Positions 31,961-42,719 of a stretch of DNA of 64,000 nt are shown here, piece by piece (the stretch's first letter is position 1; each line of letters begins with the position of its first letter). The translations under genes were made by a program, and so were the position numbers. This stretch comes from Adiantum capillus-veneris. Lineage: Eukaryota; Streptophyta; Polypodiopsida; Polypodiales; Pteridaceae. The notes below the pieces were generated by a model. The model saw nothing but the letters and a program-made list of their open reading frames with translations. It ran no database searches and was not told where the DNA came from. Location: assembly GCA_014529385.2 (NCBI GenBank), contig CM043953.1, forward strand, positions 94,585,342 through 94,649,341. Reading direction: 5' to 3'.

Positions 31961-32129
31961 AAAGAGATTGAATATTGAAAAGTAAGGTTTGAGGATGTAC
32001 CCTCACCACCAATTACACAGAATGTTGAACGTGCTAGTGATGCACCTTCCACTAGTACACAAACAAATGTTGCTCCGGAAAGAGCAAAATCTGATAGTCA
32101 GGCACTCAGAAGATCTCTACTCGTGTACC

Positions 32130-32960
32130 TGAGCATTTTCAACCAGGATTGGACTATTTGTTAGTCATTGATTACGGTGAGCCCACTTGTTATAAAGAAG
32201 CTATCCAGATGGAAGATAGCGTGAAGTGGGAGTAGGCTATGCAATTTTGAGTATAACTTGATTTTAGCCAATGAGAATTGGGAATTGATAGAGTTACCAG
32301 AGGGTAAACAAGCATTGCCTTGAAAATGGGTGTACAAGAAGATGTACATGGTAGAAGATCCTGAGTCTAAGTATGAGGCTAGATTGGTTGCTAAAGGATT
32401 CAAGCAGAATAAAGGCATCGATATTGATGAGATTTTCTCTCCAGTGATCAAGATGACTACACTGCATCTTGTGCTTGGTCTAGTGGCCATAGAGGACATG
32501 GTATTGGTCCAAATGGATGTGAAGATGGCATCTCTTCATGGGGATATCAAAGAAGATGTGTAGCCAAAAGGTTTTGAGATAAAGCCTGAGAAGCCAACCA
32601 AGGAAGAATTGGTGTGTAGACTCAAGAAAGATTTGTATGGACTTTAAGTAAGGCTCATGATAGTGTACACCAAGTTTGATAAGTACATTCAATCCCAAGG
32701 TTATGTACAGAGCCAAGAGGATCACTGCTTGTACACAAGGAGGTGGTTTCCTCATCATTTTAATCTTGTATGTGGATGATATGCTTATAGTCAAGAAGTC
32801 CCAAGATGATATTGCACTTCTCAAGGATTCTTTAAGCAAGTAATTCGTCATGACACGGCGGTGGACATCACTTTCTTGGTATGCGTATCAAGAGAGGTTG
32901 TAAACGTGGAATACTTGAACTATCACAAGAAGAGTATATACACAAGGTCTTGCAATGTTG
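32130..32960 (+). pseudogene. Copia-B reverse transcriptase remnant
   Basis: Pieces include PEHFQPGLDYLLVIDYGEPT, ESKYEARLVAKGFKQNKGID, IDEIFSPVIKMTTLHLVLGL and VQMDVKMASLHGDIKEDV, then LVCRLKKDLYGL. Near 32756-32800 ILYVDDMLIVKKSQDD holds an intact Y-V-D-D box in another frame. At least five stops or shifts break the gene. Confidence 0.85.
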
Positions 32961-33383
32961 CAAGGGGGGGAAGCATTGAGTACCCCAATGGCTGCATATG
33001 TAAAACTTAGCAAGAATGATTGCCCTAAATCAGATGCTGAAAAGACAGAGCTGGAAAAGGTGTCATATTCTTTGGCAGTTGGCAATCTCATGTTTTCCAT
33101 GGTTAGCACGTGACCAGACATTGCATTGATCAAAATGCATCGAGGTCAGGTATCATGTGATACAAGATATTTTGGCTAGAAAATGCATTGAGTTAGCCAA
33201 AGTTAGCCAAAGTCCATACGGATGAGAACCCAGCAGATACTATGACAAAGAGTCTATCTTCAGAGCAGTTTGCACATTTCATAGAGATGATGGGTGTATG
33301 GTGAAGCTATGATCATGCTTCACATTTTTATAGTTGTACATACTAACCCTTACACTTATAGCCACTGGGACACGTTGGCCTTC
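32961..33383 (+). pseudogene. Copia-B RNase H remnant
   Basis: Short stretches match Copia RNase H: LSTPMAAYVKLSKNDCPKSD, then VGNLMFSMVST-PDIA, and toward the end KVHTDENPADTMTKSL (usual K-I-x-T-x-x-N-P-A-D-x-x-T-K). The middle, with the D-S-Q-S-A box, is deleted or unrecognisable. Confidence 0.75.
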
Positions 33384-33394
33384 GAGTGGGAGAT
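33384..33394 (+). other. Polypurine tract of Copia-B
   Basis: CGAGTGGGAGAT directly precedes the 3' LTR start TGTTAGG, the usual Copia arrangement. Confidence 0.75.
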
Positions 33395-33565
33395 TGTTAG
33401 GGTTCGCGTCAACTAGCCGGTCGCCCATCACTAATCGCTAACCCTATTCTTTGGATATTATGAAGAATAAGGAGTGGTGAGATATTCTTCTCACCAAGAG
33501 CTCCACCATATCATGTCTCTTGCACCCTCACACTATTGCACACACATGCTCCCATAGTGCCATCA
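33395..33565 (+). repeat. 3' LTR of Copia-B (171 bp)
   Basis: Partner of 27818-27997 with intact TG...CA ends. CCTTC follows as target duplication. Confidence 0.88.
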
Positions 33566-33842
33566 CCTTCTACATGGCTTTGTTATAACAAAGGGCTCAC
33601 CACAATCTATAAGAATGACATAGTCCAACTCTGGCTAAAACTGCTCAAGTGGATGTGAGGATCTACTAGATTTTCTCAAAGCCATTAACTATTTCTCTCT
33701 ATTTACATGTTATTGTTCTATACTCAACCCACTCAATAGGCTTTTTATGCATTGAAAGGTGCATCACTAGTCTTCTAGGTTTTCACAGTTCTAAGGCAAT
33801 GTATTTACATGTAATTGTTCTATACTCAACCCACTCAATATT
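33566..33842 (-). pseudogene. Copia-A linker between integrase and reverse transcriptase
   Basis: The minus strand reads PELDYVILIDCGEPFVITKP, parallel to Copia-B PGLDYLLVIDYGEPTCYKEA. A 38-bp sequence (containing ATTGTTCTATACTCAACCCA) occurs twice, at about 33704-33741 and 33804-33841, as a local duplication. The piece lies between Copia-B and Copia-C. Confidence 0.75.
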
Positions 33843-34095
33843 TGTTGAAGATAACATGTGGAGTACGTGTTACCATATACATGTGGTAGTGATGTGTGTG
33901 AACACACTTAGGATTGTTGAGACATTTTTTCCCTCTTGAGGAGGTTTTTCCCCTCGTGCATTGTATATATGCCCATCATTTTAGGGCTATCTATCTTTCC
34001 ATTGCACACTAATTAATACACTCTCTGTTGTGTGCCTTGAGCTTCCTTTGTCTTCTCCAAGCTGTGTGTGTTTTCTTGCAACCCTAATTCCAACA
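33843..34095 (+). repeat. 5' LTR of Copia-C (253 bp)
   Basis: TGTTGAAG at the start and CCAACA at the end, followed two bases later by the primer site. TATATAT near 33965 is a TATA candidate. Its partner has been lost, so the limits rest on TG...CA and the primer site. Confidence 0.8.
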
Positions 34096-34097
34096 TT

Positions 34098-34109
34098 TGG
34101 TATCAGAGC
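34098..34109 (+). other. Primer-binding site of Copia-C
   Basis: TGGTATCAGAGC, an exact tRNA-iMet complement, two bases after the LTR. Confidence 0.9.
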
Positions 34110-34397
34110 AGGTTGCATCCTCCTGGACTTAGTCGCCAGCAACTCCAGTACATGCCTATTCACTTTCTCCGATTTTTGTGAGCTTTGGTGAGCGGTCGCA
34201 AGTCGGAAAAAAAATTCGGGGGGACTCAAAGAGATCAATCTGTTGAGATTTTTGATTTGGTATCGTTTCGGCCTCCGTTTCCACTACAGACAGTATTGCA
34301 TAGGCTATTTCGTCATTTTGTGCAAATTTTGTTGCCAATGTCGTTTTTTGCACAAACAGGTCCCTTACAGTCTTCTACGGTTTGTGCTATATAGCAT

Positions 34398-35400
34398 GTG
34401 TTGTTCCCGCTTCGTTTCTCCTCTTTTTGGGAAGTTTTCACATCAGGTGCATCATTTACCATCGCTGACAACAACACAAATGTGTTGAAGATGTTTGCTG
34501 TTGAGGACAGATTGGATGGGGATAATTACCCTATGTGGGCTTATATGATGCAACATGTTCTTGTGTCGAAGGCCATCTGGAATATTGTGCAGGGCATTGA
34601 TGTACGTCCTAGTTTTGAGGATGTAGGCGATGTTGAGGATGTTGCAGGTCTTGCTGCTATTAGAGTTGTTTTTCCTAGAGCTAAGCAAGCTCGTTGGGAT
34701 GTAAAAGATGCACAGGCTCATGCATTGATTGCATTGTCTGTGGAGCTCCCTATTACTCCCCACATTCATTTAGCAAAATGTGCCAAACAGCCTTGGGATA
34801 TTCTAGCTGGTCTTTATGCAAGTCACAATGAGACTAAAATTGCATTGTTGCGTAAGGAGCTGGAATCAAAGATTATGCATGAGAAAGATGATATGGAAAC
34901 TTTCCTTGCTGGTGTCAAGGATATCAATGAGCAACTTATTTTTGTAGGTGGTCATTTCAGACAGTATCCTTGTGTAGACTGTTCTTGATGCCTTGTGAGA
35001 TTCTTACAAGACTTTTGCTAGTACTTGGAGACTTATGACCCAACGAAATCCTGAAGTTGTCAAGTTTGATGCGTTATGCACCTTGCTGTTGCAAGAGTTG
35101 CTTCCCAAAAAAAAAAAGGACTAGACAACGTGCAATTTAATAGGTCTTTATTGCTGCTCAAAGAAAAGGTGGTAACAGTAATGCAACCACTTCTGATGGT
35201 TCTTCTGCAAGTGAAAAATCACATGTTCCTAATGCTTCTGCTGATAGCAATTCGTATGGAAATTCTGGTGATAAGGGCAAAAAGAAGATGCATTTCCATT
35301 ATCGTAAAGCTAATGATCACTTGATCAAGCAGTGTCCTAAGTTGAAGGCCAAAGAGGCAAATAAGAAAGAGGGTGGTTCCACTGCAAATGCTGGTTCCAC
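34398..35400 (+). pseudogene. Copia-C gag remnant
   Basis: The 196-codon frame at 34398-34988 includes MFAVEDRLDGDNYPMWAYMM (the start is probably this ATG at 34491) and ARWDVKDAQAHALIALSVEL. It continues with KCAKQPWDILAGLYASHNET and ELESKIMHEKDDMETFLAGV, a typical UBN2-type Gag. After a shift, a knuckle near 35288-35335 reads FHYRKANDHLIKQC, having lost two cysteines. Serine- and asparagine-rich sequence follows. It is non-functional. Confidence 0.85.
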
Positions 35401-35559
35401 TACAAATGCAGCTATTGTTGAGTCTTCTGTGAAAGAAGACTGTGATGCTGATGTTAGTGCAGAATGGGATTTTAGTTAATGTTAATGCTGATGTTAATGT
35501 AGAATGGGATTTTAGTGCAAAGTGTACATATAATCCTGTTGTCCATGATGAATGTATGT

Positions 35560-36162
35560 CAGTTGCTACACATTCACATGTGTGGTATTTTGACAGTAGT
35601 GCTACAAAGCACATTACCTCACATCGTGATTTGTTCACCTCTCTTGAGTCCATCCTCGTGGGAATTCAATTACTTGTGCCAACAATGCCTCTTATCCGGT
35701 TCAGGGAGTTGGAAAGATTGTGCTTACTACTGCAAATGGCAGTTCTTTCACACTTGTTGATGCACTTTATGTACCTGGGATCAAGAAGAATCTTTTTCTG
35801 TATCTGCACTTGCTAGACTTGGTCTTGTAGTCAAATTTGTGGATGACAGATGTATTGTACACGATCTCAGTTTCGGTGATGAAATTGTTGCATCTGGCAT
35901 TTTATGTCGTGGGCTGTATAAGCTCACTTTGTATGACAAGTGTGGGCAGAATTATGCAAATGTAGTTGTGGATTTAAAGGCTATTTCAGATGCAAAACTT
36001 TGGCATGCACATTTTGGTGATCTGAATTTTGTCAATTTGCTGCATTTGCAGAAATCTAATATGGTTGCTTCTTTGCCGCCTCTTGAAGCACCTATCAAAC
36101 ATGTTCGTGAAGGCTGTATTTTGGGTAAAATGCAGCTTTCAAAGTTTCCAAAGGATGGTTAG
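35560..36162 (+). pseudogene. Copia-C protease and pre-integrase remnant
   Basis: HVWYFDSSATKHITSHRDLF is the Copia protease start (usual W-x-x-D-S-G-A-x-x-H) with glycine lost. Downstream, after shifts, KIVLTTANGSSFTLVDALYV and PGIKKNLFSVSALARLGLVV are recognisable. The 107-codon frame at 35839-36162 has LWHAHFGDLNFVNLLHLQKS then CILGKMQLSKFPKDG, the integrase zinc-binding segment. Confidence 0.85.
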
Positions 36163-37200
36163 TTAGGGCCACATGCAGGTTGCAGCTTGTGCATAGTGAT
36201 GTTTGTGGGCCCATGCAAACTCCGTCCTTGGGCAATTACCTTTACTTCGTGACTTTCACTGACGATTACTCCAGGCATGCACGGGTGTATCCGCTTAAAG
36301 AAAAGTTTGAAGTTTTTATGTGCTTCAAACAATTTATAGCTATGGCTAAAAATGTCTCGAAATGTCCTATGGGCACCCTCCGTTCTGATCAAGGGGGGAG
36401 TATATCTCTCATGAATATAATGCATTTCCGGCTAGTCGTGGAATAAAAAACCAATGTACAATGCCTTATACGCCTCAACAAAATGGTATTGCTGAGAGGA
36501 AAAACAGTTCACTTACGAAAATGGCACGATGTATGGTCAAAAGTCAAGCTTTACCGCATTCGTTTTGGCTTGAGGCCATCATGTGTGCCACTTATGTACT
36601 AAATAGGTGTCCTACAAAAGCTTTGCAGTCTATTACTTTATATGAAGCATGGCATGATAGAAAGACTTTTATTGAGCACATGCGTGTTTTTGATTGTTTG
36701 GCATATGCTTTGGTGCAGCAAACACAACGCAAAAGATTGAATGATAAGGCTGTCAAATGTATTTTTGTTGGTTATAGTGGTGAAAGCAAAGGTTATAGGT
36801 TGTATCATCCGCAAACAAAGCGTATCTTGGTCTCACAGGATGTTGTGTTTGTGGAAGATTTTCTTCAACCCTTGCTGTCAAGTACTAGAGACAGTAATGT
36901 CAGCTCAAAGGACATTTATGACACTTTGTTGCCTCTTTTCAGTGGTGGAAGTTCGAATGTAAATTCCAATGAGGCAAATGTACAGCCTATCGGAGTTTCT
37001 GAAAAAGTTACAGATCAGCCTATTACTGATGCAGATGTACATGATGTACTAGATGAGGAAAGGGCTGAAAATGAGCAGGCTAGAGGTATGCCAAAATGGC
37101 TGGTGCATACATTGTGTGATAGTAAATTGGATGCGCCTTTGTCTAGTCGCACTCGTTTAGGCATGCATATTATGCATCAGATTGTTATTGCTTTGGCTGT
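36163..37200 (+). pseudogene. Copia-C integrase remnant
   Basis: LVHSDVCGPMQTPSLGNYLY and FVTFTDDYSRHARVYPLKEK carry the first two conserved blocks with the first catalytic aspartate. GTLRSDQGG holds the second. After a shift, QCTMPYTPQQNGIAERKNSS holds the glutamate box. The 249-codon frame at 36461-37210 continues with IMCATYVLNRCPTKALQSIT and VFDCLAYALVQQ. This is the best-preserved integrase on the plus strand, but stops still separate its parts. Confidence 0.9.
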
Positions 37201-37966
37201 GTCTAGCTAACATGATGTTGAGGAACCTCTGTCTTTTGATGAAGCACAAAGTTCAAATAATTATATGGCTGCCTTGCAATCAGAATATGATGCACTTATA
37301 GAAAATTGACACATGGACTTTATGTGATTTGCCTCCTAGAAAAAAGGCCATTGGTATGAAGTGGGTTTGAAGTTGAAACGCAAGCCGGATGGTGAGATTG
37401 ATCTCTATAAGGCTCGACTTGTTGCAAAGGGTTATGCAAAACAAAAAGGCATACATTATGAAGAGACTTTTGCTCCCACTTGTCGTATGACTACTGTGAA
37501 TTTTTTATGTGCATTGGTAGCTCATTTTGGTTGGGATGTACATTGTTACTGCTTTCTTAAATGGTGACATATTTGAGGAAGTTTATGTAACACAGCCTCG
37601 TGGTTTTGTCACAAGAAAGGACAAGAGGATAAGGTGTGCAAATGTAACAAAGCTTTGTATGGGTTGAAGCAATCTCCTCGTGCTTGGTATGAGAAGTCCG
37701 ACACTCATTTGGTCAAACGAGGCCTTCGTAACAGTCCAACAAAAAGAACATTGTATGTAAAGCATGACGGTGATGTACTTCTCATTGTGGTTCTTTACGT
37801 AGATGATTTGCTGATCACTGGACCAAATGAGAGACATAATGCTAAATTTAAGGCTGATTTGAATGCTACTTTCAAGATGAATATTTGGGGTTGTTGCATC
37901 ATTACTTGGGTATACAGTTTAAGCAGTGTGATGGTGGTATTTCCTTATGTCAGAAAAGTTACATAG
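37201..37966 (+). pseudogene. Copia-C reverse transcriptase remnant
   Basis: Stop-broken PLSFDEAQ- and WTLCDLPP-like beginnings lead to KPDGEIDLYKARLVAKGYAK, IHYEETFAPTCRMTTVNFLC and NKALYGLKQSPRAWYEKSDT. VVLYVDDLLITGPNERHNAK keeps the Y-V-D-D box intact. A shift between the second and third pieces and another near 37890 inactivate it. Confidence 0.9.
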
Positions 37967-38496
37967 AGACATCGCTATGTAAGTTTGGACTTGAGGATTG
38001 CAAACCTATTGCCACTCCCATGGAAACAGGTTTGAAATTGAGTCTTCATGATGCTGGTGATCCTGCAGATGTCACTCTTTACCAAACTACTATTGGATGC
38101 CTCATTTATGTATGCAACACGAGGCCGGATATTCAATTTGCAGTCTCATAGGTCAGCAGATTTATGCATAGCCCAGGGTCTAAGCATTGGCAGGTTGTTA
38201 AGAGGATTTTTTGCTACTTGAGTGGCACTTTACATCTTGGCTTGTTTTATCCCAAGGGGGGATCATTGCTACCAGACTTAAATGCTTTTTCGGGCTCATA
38301 TTGGGCTGGTTGTTTTTACATATGAGTGTTCACAAGTGGTTTTTGTTTCATGCTTGGCAGCTCATGCATATCATGGTTGAGCAAGAAGCAATTGTTGAAC
38401 CGCAATATTACACTATTTCCTAGACCTTTAACTAATGTTTAGAGGAGCATTGAAGGGTTGCCTAGAAGGAGGTGCCAAGGGGCATGGGGAACTTAA
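37967..38496 (+). pseudogene. Copia-C RNase H remnant, truncated
   Basis: DCKPIATPMETGLKLSLHDA then YQTTIGCLIYVCNTRPDIQF (usual Y-x-x-x-[IV]-G-x-L-x-Y-x-x-x-T-R-P-D-I) opens the domain. HWQVVKRIFCYLSGTLHLGL follows. Beyond about 38290 the frame decays and the conserved S-T-T-E-A-E-Y box is not found before the junction with Copia-D sequence at about 38496. Confidence 0.85.
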
Positions 38497-38991
38497 AAAA
38501 TTATACCCTTAATAGAGCTCCCACCTTGCTTCACTCTCACCACCTCACACACCTTTTTGCATCACTTTACACACTATGGAATGTGTGTAGAAATGGCCTC
38601 CTTTTATAGGCCAAAAGGGCTGCCCTCTCTCATGAGAGGCAACCATGTGTAGCCGCCCTTGTGTAGATAAGTCCAAATCGGACCCTCCAATCCGTCCATG
38701 TGTGGCCGCCCTTAAGAAGACAAGTCCGCTTTTAAATTCGGCCACCGGCCACTGGCCATTGACTTCCGACCACCGGCCACCGGCCAACCGATCGATCGTT
38801 TTTCGACCACTTTCTCGCCGCCGTCCGGCCATAATATTCTGACGAAATGAAATATTCCGGCGAGTGATTTTATTTTCCGGCGAGTTTTTTTTCTTCACGC
38901 ACGATGGATTCTCCTCATAATGGGGGCCTTACAAATGTGCGTTTTTACCACAAAAAATTACAAAGGGGTAAATCAGGCTCCATACTTAACA
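38497..38991 (-). repeat. Truncated 3' LTR of Copia-D
   Basis: Matches 54397-54931. The end next to the interior (TACTTAACA on the plus strand) is intact and adjoins the purine tract. The outer 210 bp are missing and replaced by Copia-C sequence. Confidence 0.92.
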
Positions 38992-39741
38992 ATCTCCCAC
39001 TTGGAGACCGATCTCCAAACCAAACCTGTGACTGCTTTTCATCATGGCTTCTTGTCCTTGAATGCCGATTGAAGATGAGAAAAAACTCAACTTCTCCTTG
39101 TTAACCACCTTTGTAAACATGTCTGCAAGATTTTCACTTGTATGCACCTTTCCTAGCTTTAGCTGTCCCTCTTCCAAAAGAGTGCGTATGAAGTGATATC
39201 TCACCTCAATGTGCTTTGTCCTTGAATGAAAGGCTGAGTTCTTCGCAAGATGGATAGCGCTTTGGCTATCACTGTACAAGACACAATTGTCTTGTTTGAA
39301 TTCAAGCTCTTCTAAGAATCTGTGAAGCCACATAATTTCTTTGCTTGCCTCCGTCATTGCTACATACTCTGCTTCCGTGGTGGAAAGTGAGACCACTTTC
39401 TGCAGCTTTGAAGCCCAGCTTACTGCTGTGCCTCCAACTGTGAAGACATAGCCTGTAGTGCTCCTTTGAGTATCTTTGTCACCTGCCATATCTTCATCAA
39501 TATACCCTTGAAGAAAAATATAAGTTCCTCCAAAATACAAAGCATTTGTTGTTGTCCTAAGTATCCACTTCACAGCTTGCCAATGATCTTTACCTGGGTT
39601 GTCCATGAACCTACTCACAACTCCCACTGCATGAGCAATGTATGGCCTTGTCCAGACCATAGCATACATTAGAGAACCTATCGTTGCAGCATATGGAATT
39701 TTAGACATATAGGCTATCTCCTCTTGTGTCTTTGGACACAT
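38986..39741 (-). pseudogene. Copia-D RNase H (well preserved)
   Basis: The 251-codon frame includes YAATIGSLMYAMVWTRPYIA, GYIDEDMAGDKDTQRSTTGY and KVVSLSTTEAEYVAMTEASK. CVLYSDSQSAIHLAKNSAFH, HIEVRYHFIRTLLEEGQLKL and NLADMFTKVVN complete it. These are all RNase H boxes in order. The C-terminus runs into the first bases of the 3' LTR, as is usual for Copia. W-A-G in the first box is M-A-G. It is part of a polyprotein whose other parts contain stops, so it is annotated as a pseudogene. Confidence 0.92.
38992..39002 (-). other. Polypurine tract of Copia-D
   Basis: The minus strand reads AAGTGGGAGAT directly before the LTR start TGTTAAG. Confidence 0.8.
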
Positions 39742-39767
39742 ATCCTTCGTTAGTTTAAAGTGACCAG

Positions 39768-40455
39768 CTAAAGGTGTAGAAACCGGTTTTGCACAAACCT
39801 TTCTAGTACCTTCTTGATGTAATCCTCTTGAGATAGCTTTATTGTCTTCTTCGTCCTATCCTTTGATATTTTCATGCCAAGTATCCTCTTTGCAGCACCT
39901 AAATCTTTCATTGAAAAAGATTTAGACAGCTCCTCTTTTAGTTCTTTGATGTCCTGCATGTTAGAAGTTGCAATCAACATGTCTTCAACATACAACATCA
40001 GGATGATGAATTTCCCATCTCCCAAATTCTTCATGTAGACGCAGTGATCCGAGTTGCATCTTGTGAATCCATGATCCAACATCCATCGATCAAACTTCAA
40101 GTACCATTGTCTTTATGCTTGTTTTAAACCATACAAGCTCTTCTTTAATCTACAAACCATTTTCTCCTTACCTTTTACTTCATACCCCTTTGGTTGAAGC
40201 ATGTAGATTTCCTCCTTTAAGTCACCGTGAGGGAATGTCGTATTTACATCCATTTGCTTGATATTTAGATCATGAGAAGCCACCAGGCTTAAGACAAGCC
40301 TAATTGAGTTCATTTTTACAATAGGAGAAAATATTTCATTGAAGTCAATACCTTTCTTTTGAGAAAACCCTTTTACCACAAGCTTAGACTTGTACCTTTT
40401 CTTCCCACCTTTTTCTTCCTTCAACTTGTACACCCATTTGTTTTGAAGTGCCCTC
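39768..40455 (-). pseudogene. Copia-D reverse transcriptase with altered catalytic box
   Basis: KRYKSKLVVKGFSQKKGIDF, NEIFSPIVKMNSIRLVLSLV, IKQMDVNTTFPHGDLKEEIY and CRLKKSLYGLKQA are standard. A stop replaces the next residue (before RQWYLKFD). The catalytic box reads LMLYVEDMLIATSN, with glutamate in place of the first aspartate of Y-V-D-D, so polymerase activity would be lost. MKDLGAAKRILGMKISKDRT follows. Upstream, a stop interrupts WELVELL-GKRALQNKWVYK. Confidence 0.92.
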
Positions 40456-40460
40456 TTACC

Positions 40461-41480
40461 TTAAAGCAACTCAACCAACTCCCATCTTTGGTTGTAATGT
40501 AGTGAGTCCATATCCACTTGCATGCTCTTCGTCCATTCTTCTTTGGATTCATGTTGCATAGCTTCTTCGTATGATTTCGGCTCTCTAGGATCTGAGATCA
40601 AGAGATGGTTGAAGGAAGGAACAAACCTTTCTGGAGGTCTACTTGCTCTTGTAGATCTTTGAGGAATAGGTTGAGGCTCCTCATTTGGTTGACATTGTTG
40701 CACACTGTCACCGTTTGCAGTCCTTGAGTCTTCATCGTCCTCAAGCTCCATGTACTCATCACCTGTTTCTTTTGTTTGTTTTCTTTCCAGGTAATCTTTG
40801 TACATATTTTGTTCGTTAAAAATTACATCCCTACTTAATATTTTACCATCTTCAGGATTCCATAGGCGATACCCAAAGTCACCTTCTCCATTGCCAATGA
40901 AGAAACACTTTTTGGACTTTGCATCTAGCTTTGATCTTAGGCTTCTATCTATGTGCATGAAAGCCTCACACCCAAACACTTTGAGAAATGCATAATTCAC
41001 CGGTTTACCTGTCCATGCCTCTTGTGGAACTCCCCCATCCAATGCCGTTGAGGGTGACCAGTTGATTAAGTACATAGACGTACTTATAGCTTCCGCTCAA
41101 AGCTCAAGTGGTAGGTGTGCATGTAGCCGCATGCTTCGTGCTCGCTCCATGATTGTCCTGTTCATCCTTTCCGAAATCCCATTTTGTTGAGGTGTCCTTG
41201 GGGTTGTCCTTTGCCTCCAAATGCCATTGCTAGCACAAAAGCTTTCAAAAGCTTGCCTACCATATTCGCCTCCATTGTTGGATTTGAGGCATTTAACCTT
41301 GGTACCTGTTTCATTCTCCACAAAGGCTTTCCACCTTTGAAATATGGAGAACACATCAGACTTATTCTTCATGACATAAACCCATGTTTTTCTAGTCGCA
41401 TCGTCTATGAATGTTACATAATACAATGAGCCACAAAGTGATGGTGTACTTGCATGACCCCAAACATCAGAATGAACCAA
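40461..41480 (-). pseudogene. Copia-D integrase core and C-terminal module
   Basis: MVHSDVWGHASTPSLCGSLY and YVTFIDDATRKTWVYVMKNK carry the first aspartate. VKCLKSNNGGEYGRQAFESF has asparagine in place of the second catalytic aspartate (usual S-D-N-G-G-E-Y). TPRTPQQNGISERMNRTIME holds the glutamate. One stop replaces tryptophan in L-W-A-E-A at about 41097. The C-terminal module VFGCEAFMHIDRSLRSKLDA and KCFFIGNGEGDFGYRLWNPE is intact, followed by an acidic linker and PPERFVPSFNHLLISDPREP. Confidence 0.92.
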
Positions 41481-41543
41481 CTCAAGTTTTTTATTTTTTC
41501 TTTCATTTCCTGATTTTTGAAAGTTTACCCTCTTTTGTTTACC

Positions 41544-41740
41544 TCATAACTCTAAATCCACTTCTTTCAAACCTGGTAGAAGCTTCTTTGTTTGAAGGAT
41601 TTGCATTCCTTTGGCACTCATATGCCCAAGCCGATAGTGCCACACCGCACTGTCAACTTCTGTAGTTGTTGTACAAGCTGAAAGTTGCGTGCTAACAGTA
41701 CACAAGTAAAGTGTACCAAAATTTTCTCCCTTGGCAACCA
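41544..41740 (-). pseudogene. Copia-D pre-integrase segment
   Basis: AKGENFGTLYLCTVSTQL continues from KMSKGSLVV at 52987 across element E. VWHYRLGHMSAKGMQILQTK is the H-x-x-x-G-H-x-x-x-x-G-M zinc-binding motif of Copia integrase. A stop follows LEL before GKQKRVNF. Confidence 0.9.
41736..41740. other. Target-site duplication AACCA (left) of element E
   Basis: AACCA abuts the left LTR and recurs at 52987-52991. Confidence 0.95.
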
Positions 41741-42707
41741 TGTTGCGGGAGCGACTCACACACCCATGAAGTGCATGCGAACACTACCTAGATCAACATA
41801 ATGTCAATCGAGGACATAGATGACACGATAGGCACACGGAGGAAATCTCTTTAGCTTGTCAGGCTGAGACCATCCTACACATACAACACTCTGAAAGGCC
41901 AACTATACCACAATCAAGAACCTCACTGCTCTCAACTACACCACCTAGCCACATACACACATACGGAAGGTAACTCACCTAATCATGCCAGATTCGTACG
42001 AAACTTAAGGAACACCATCCCCTCACTAGGATACACCTGTCCCTAAGCTTATACACTCAAAACCCTCACTCTAAACCCATCTGCGGAAAACGCGTAGGAT
42101 GACAGAGCAGAATTTTGAAAGTGCCCGAAACTAAAATTTATGAGTACCTATGCGTAGCTTATGTCGCCACGATTCTATAGACTACTAGCACGCAGAAAAC
42201 AGACATCGTTTGATACACTTACGGCCATAAATATCTCGTAGATGCGTCGGCGTTTGCGCTTCGTCTTGCGTGGAATGCTTGGCGTTGCCGCGTAGCTCTC
42301 CTCGAGCCTACAGCAATGGTGCAGTCGGATCTCCAATGTGTTGAGCGAGCCGGGCGTAGCGAGAGGATAAAGCTCACGCTCACTCTCTTTCTCTCACACA
42401 CACAGTAGATGACATCGCTAAAGTTTTTGATTATGATTAAAGTCCCCCCCCCCCGTCTTTATAAAATGACCTAGGTACCTTATATACTAAGGCTACCTTA
42501 GGTTTAACCAAAAATGGGGTTGAAAGGGTCAAATGGCTTTGTATTTACAATCTGGAAGTGCCATTGCATCCCGGCTTCTGAAACTAGAATAACTACTCAT
42601 TACAAATGACGTTTATAGCCATAATCCGTAGCATTTCATAACTCGCAAAAGATAAGAATTTGGTACGAAACTTGAGTTATGTTGTGTTGTTGACCCAGCG
42701 GTCAACA
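41741..42707 (-). repeat. 3' LTR of element E (967 bp)
   Basis: Matches 52000-52986. It contains an 11-base C tract (42444-42454), a TATATAAGG box on the minus strand (42478-42486) and a half-site resembling the leader palindrome (42089-42104). Confidence 0.95.
42089..42104. promoter_or_regulatory. Half-site of the leader palindrome in the 3' LTR of element E
   Basis: AACGCGTAGGATGACA shares ACGCGTAGGATG with the right arm of the leader palindromes. The same half-site is in the other LTR at 52348-52363. Confidence 0.5.
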
Positions 42708-42719
42708 CTCCCCCCTTCC
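42708..42719 (-). other. Polypurine tract of element E
   Basis: The minus strand reads GGAAGGGGGGAG directly before the LTR start TGTTGACC; nearly identical to the tract of element 1. Confidence 0.85.

Larger units (their letters stand above)
27818..33565 (+). mobile_element. Copia-B: decayed Ty1/Copia element on the plus strand
   Basis: LTRs at 27818-27997 and 33395-33565 start TGTTAGGGTTC (first base mutated to C on the left) and end near GTGCCATCA. The flanks CCTTT and CCTTC are the aged target duplication. The interior has a primer site, a long leader, gag, protease, integrase, reverse transcriptase and RNase H in Copia order, all with stops. It inserted into Copia-A in opposite orientation; the Copia-A frame KPCRR to KDEKVKW resumes across it. 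Confidence 0.9.
33843..38496 (+). mobile_element. Copia-C: Ty1/Copia element on the plus strand, 3' end lost
   Basis: A 5' LTR (33843-34095) and perfect tRNA-iMet primer site lead into gag, protease, integrase, reverse transcriptase and RNase H. The RNase H breaks off and at about 38496 the sequence switches to the truncated 3' LTR of Copia-D. No 3' LTR or target duplication can be found. It was inserted in Copia-A. Confidence 0.85.
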
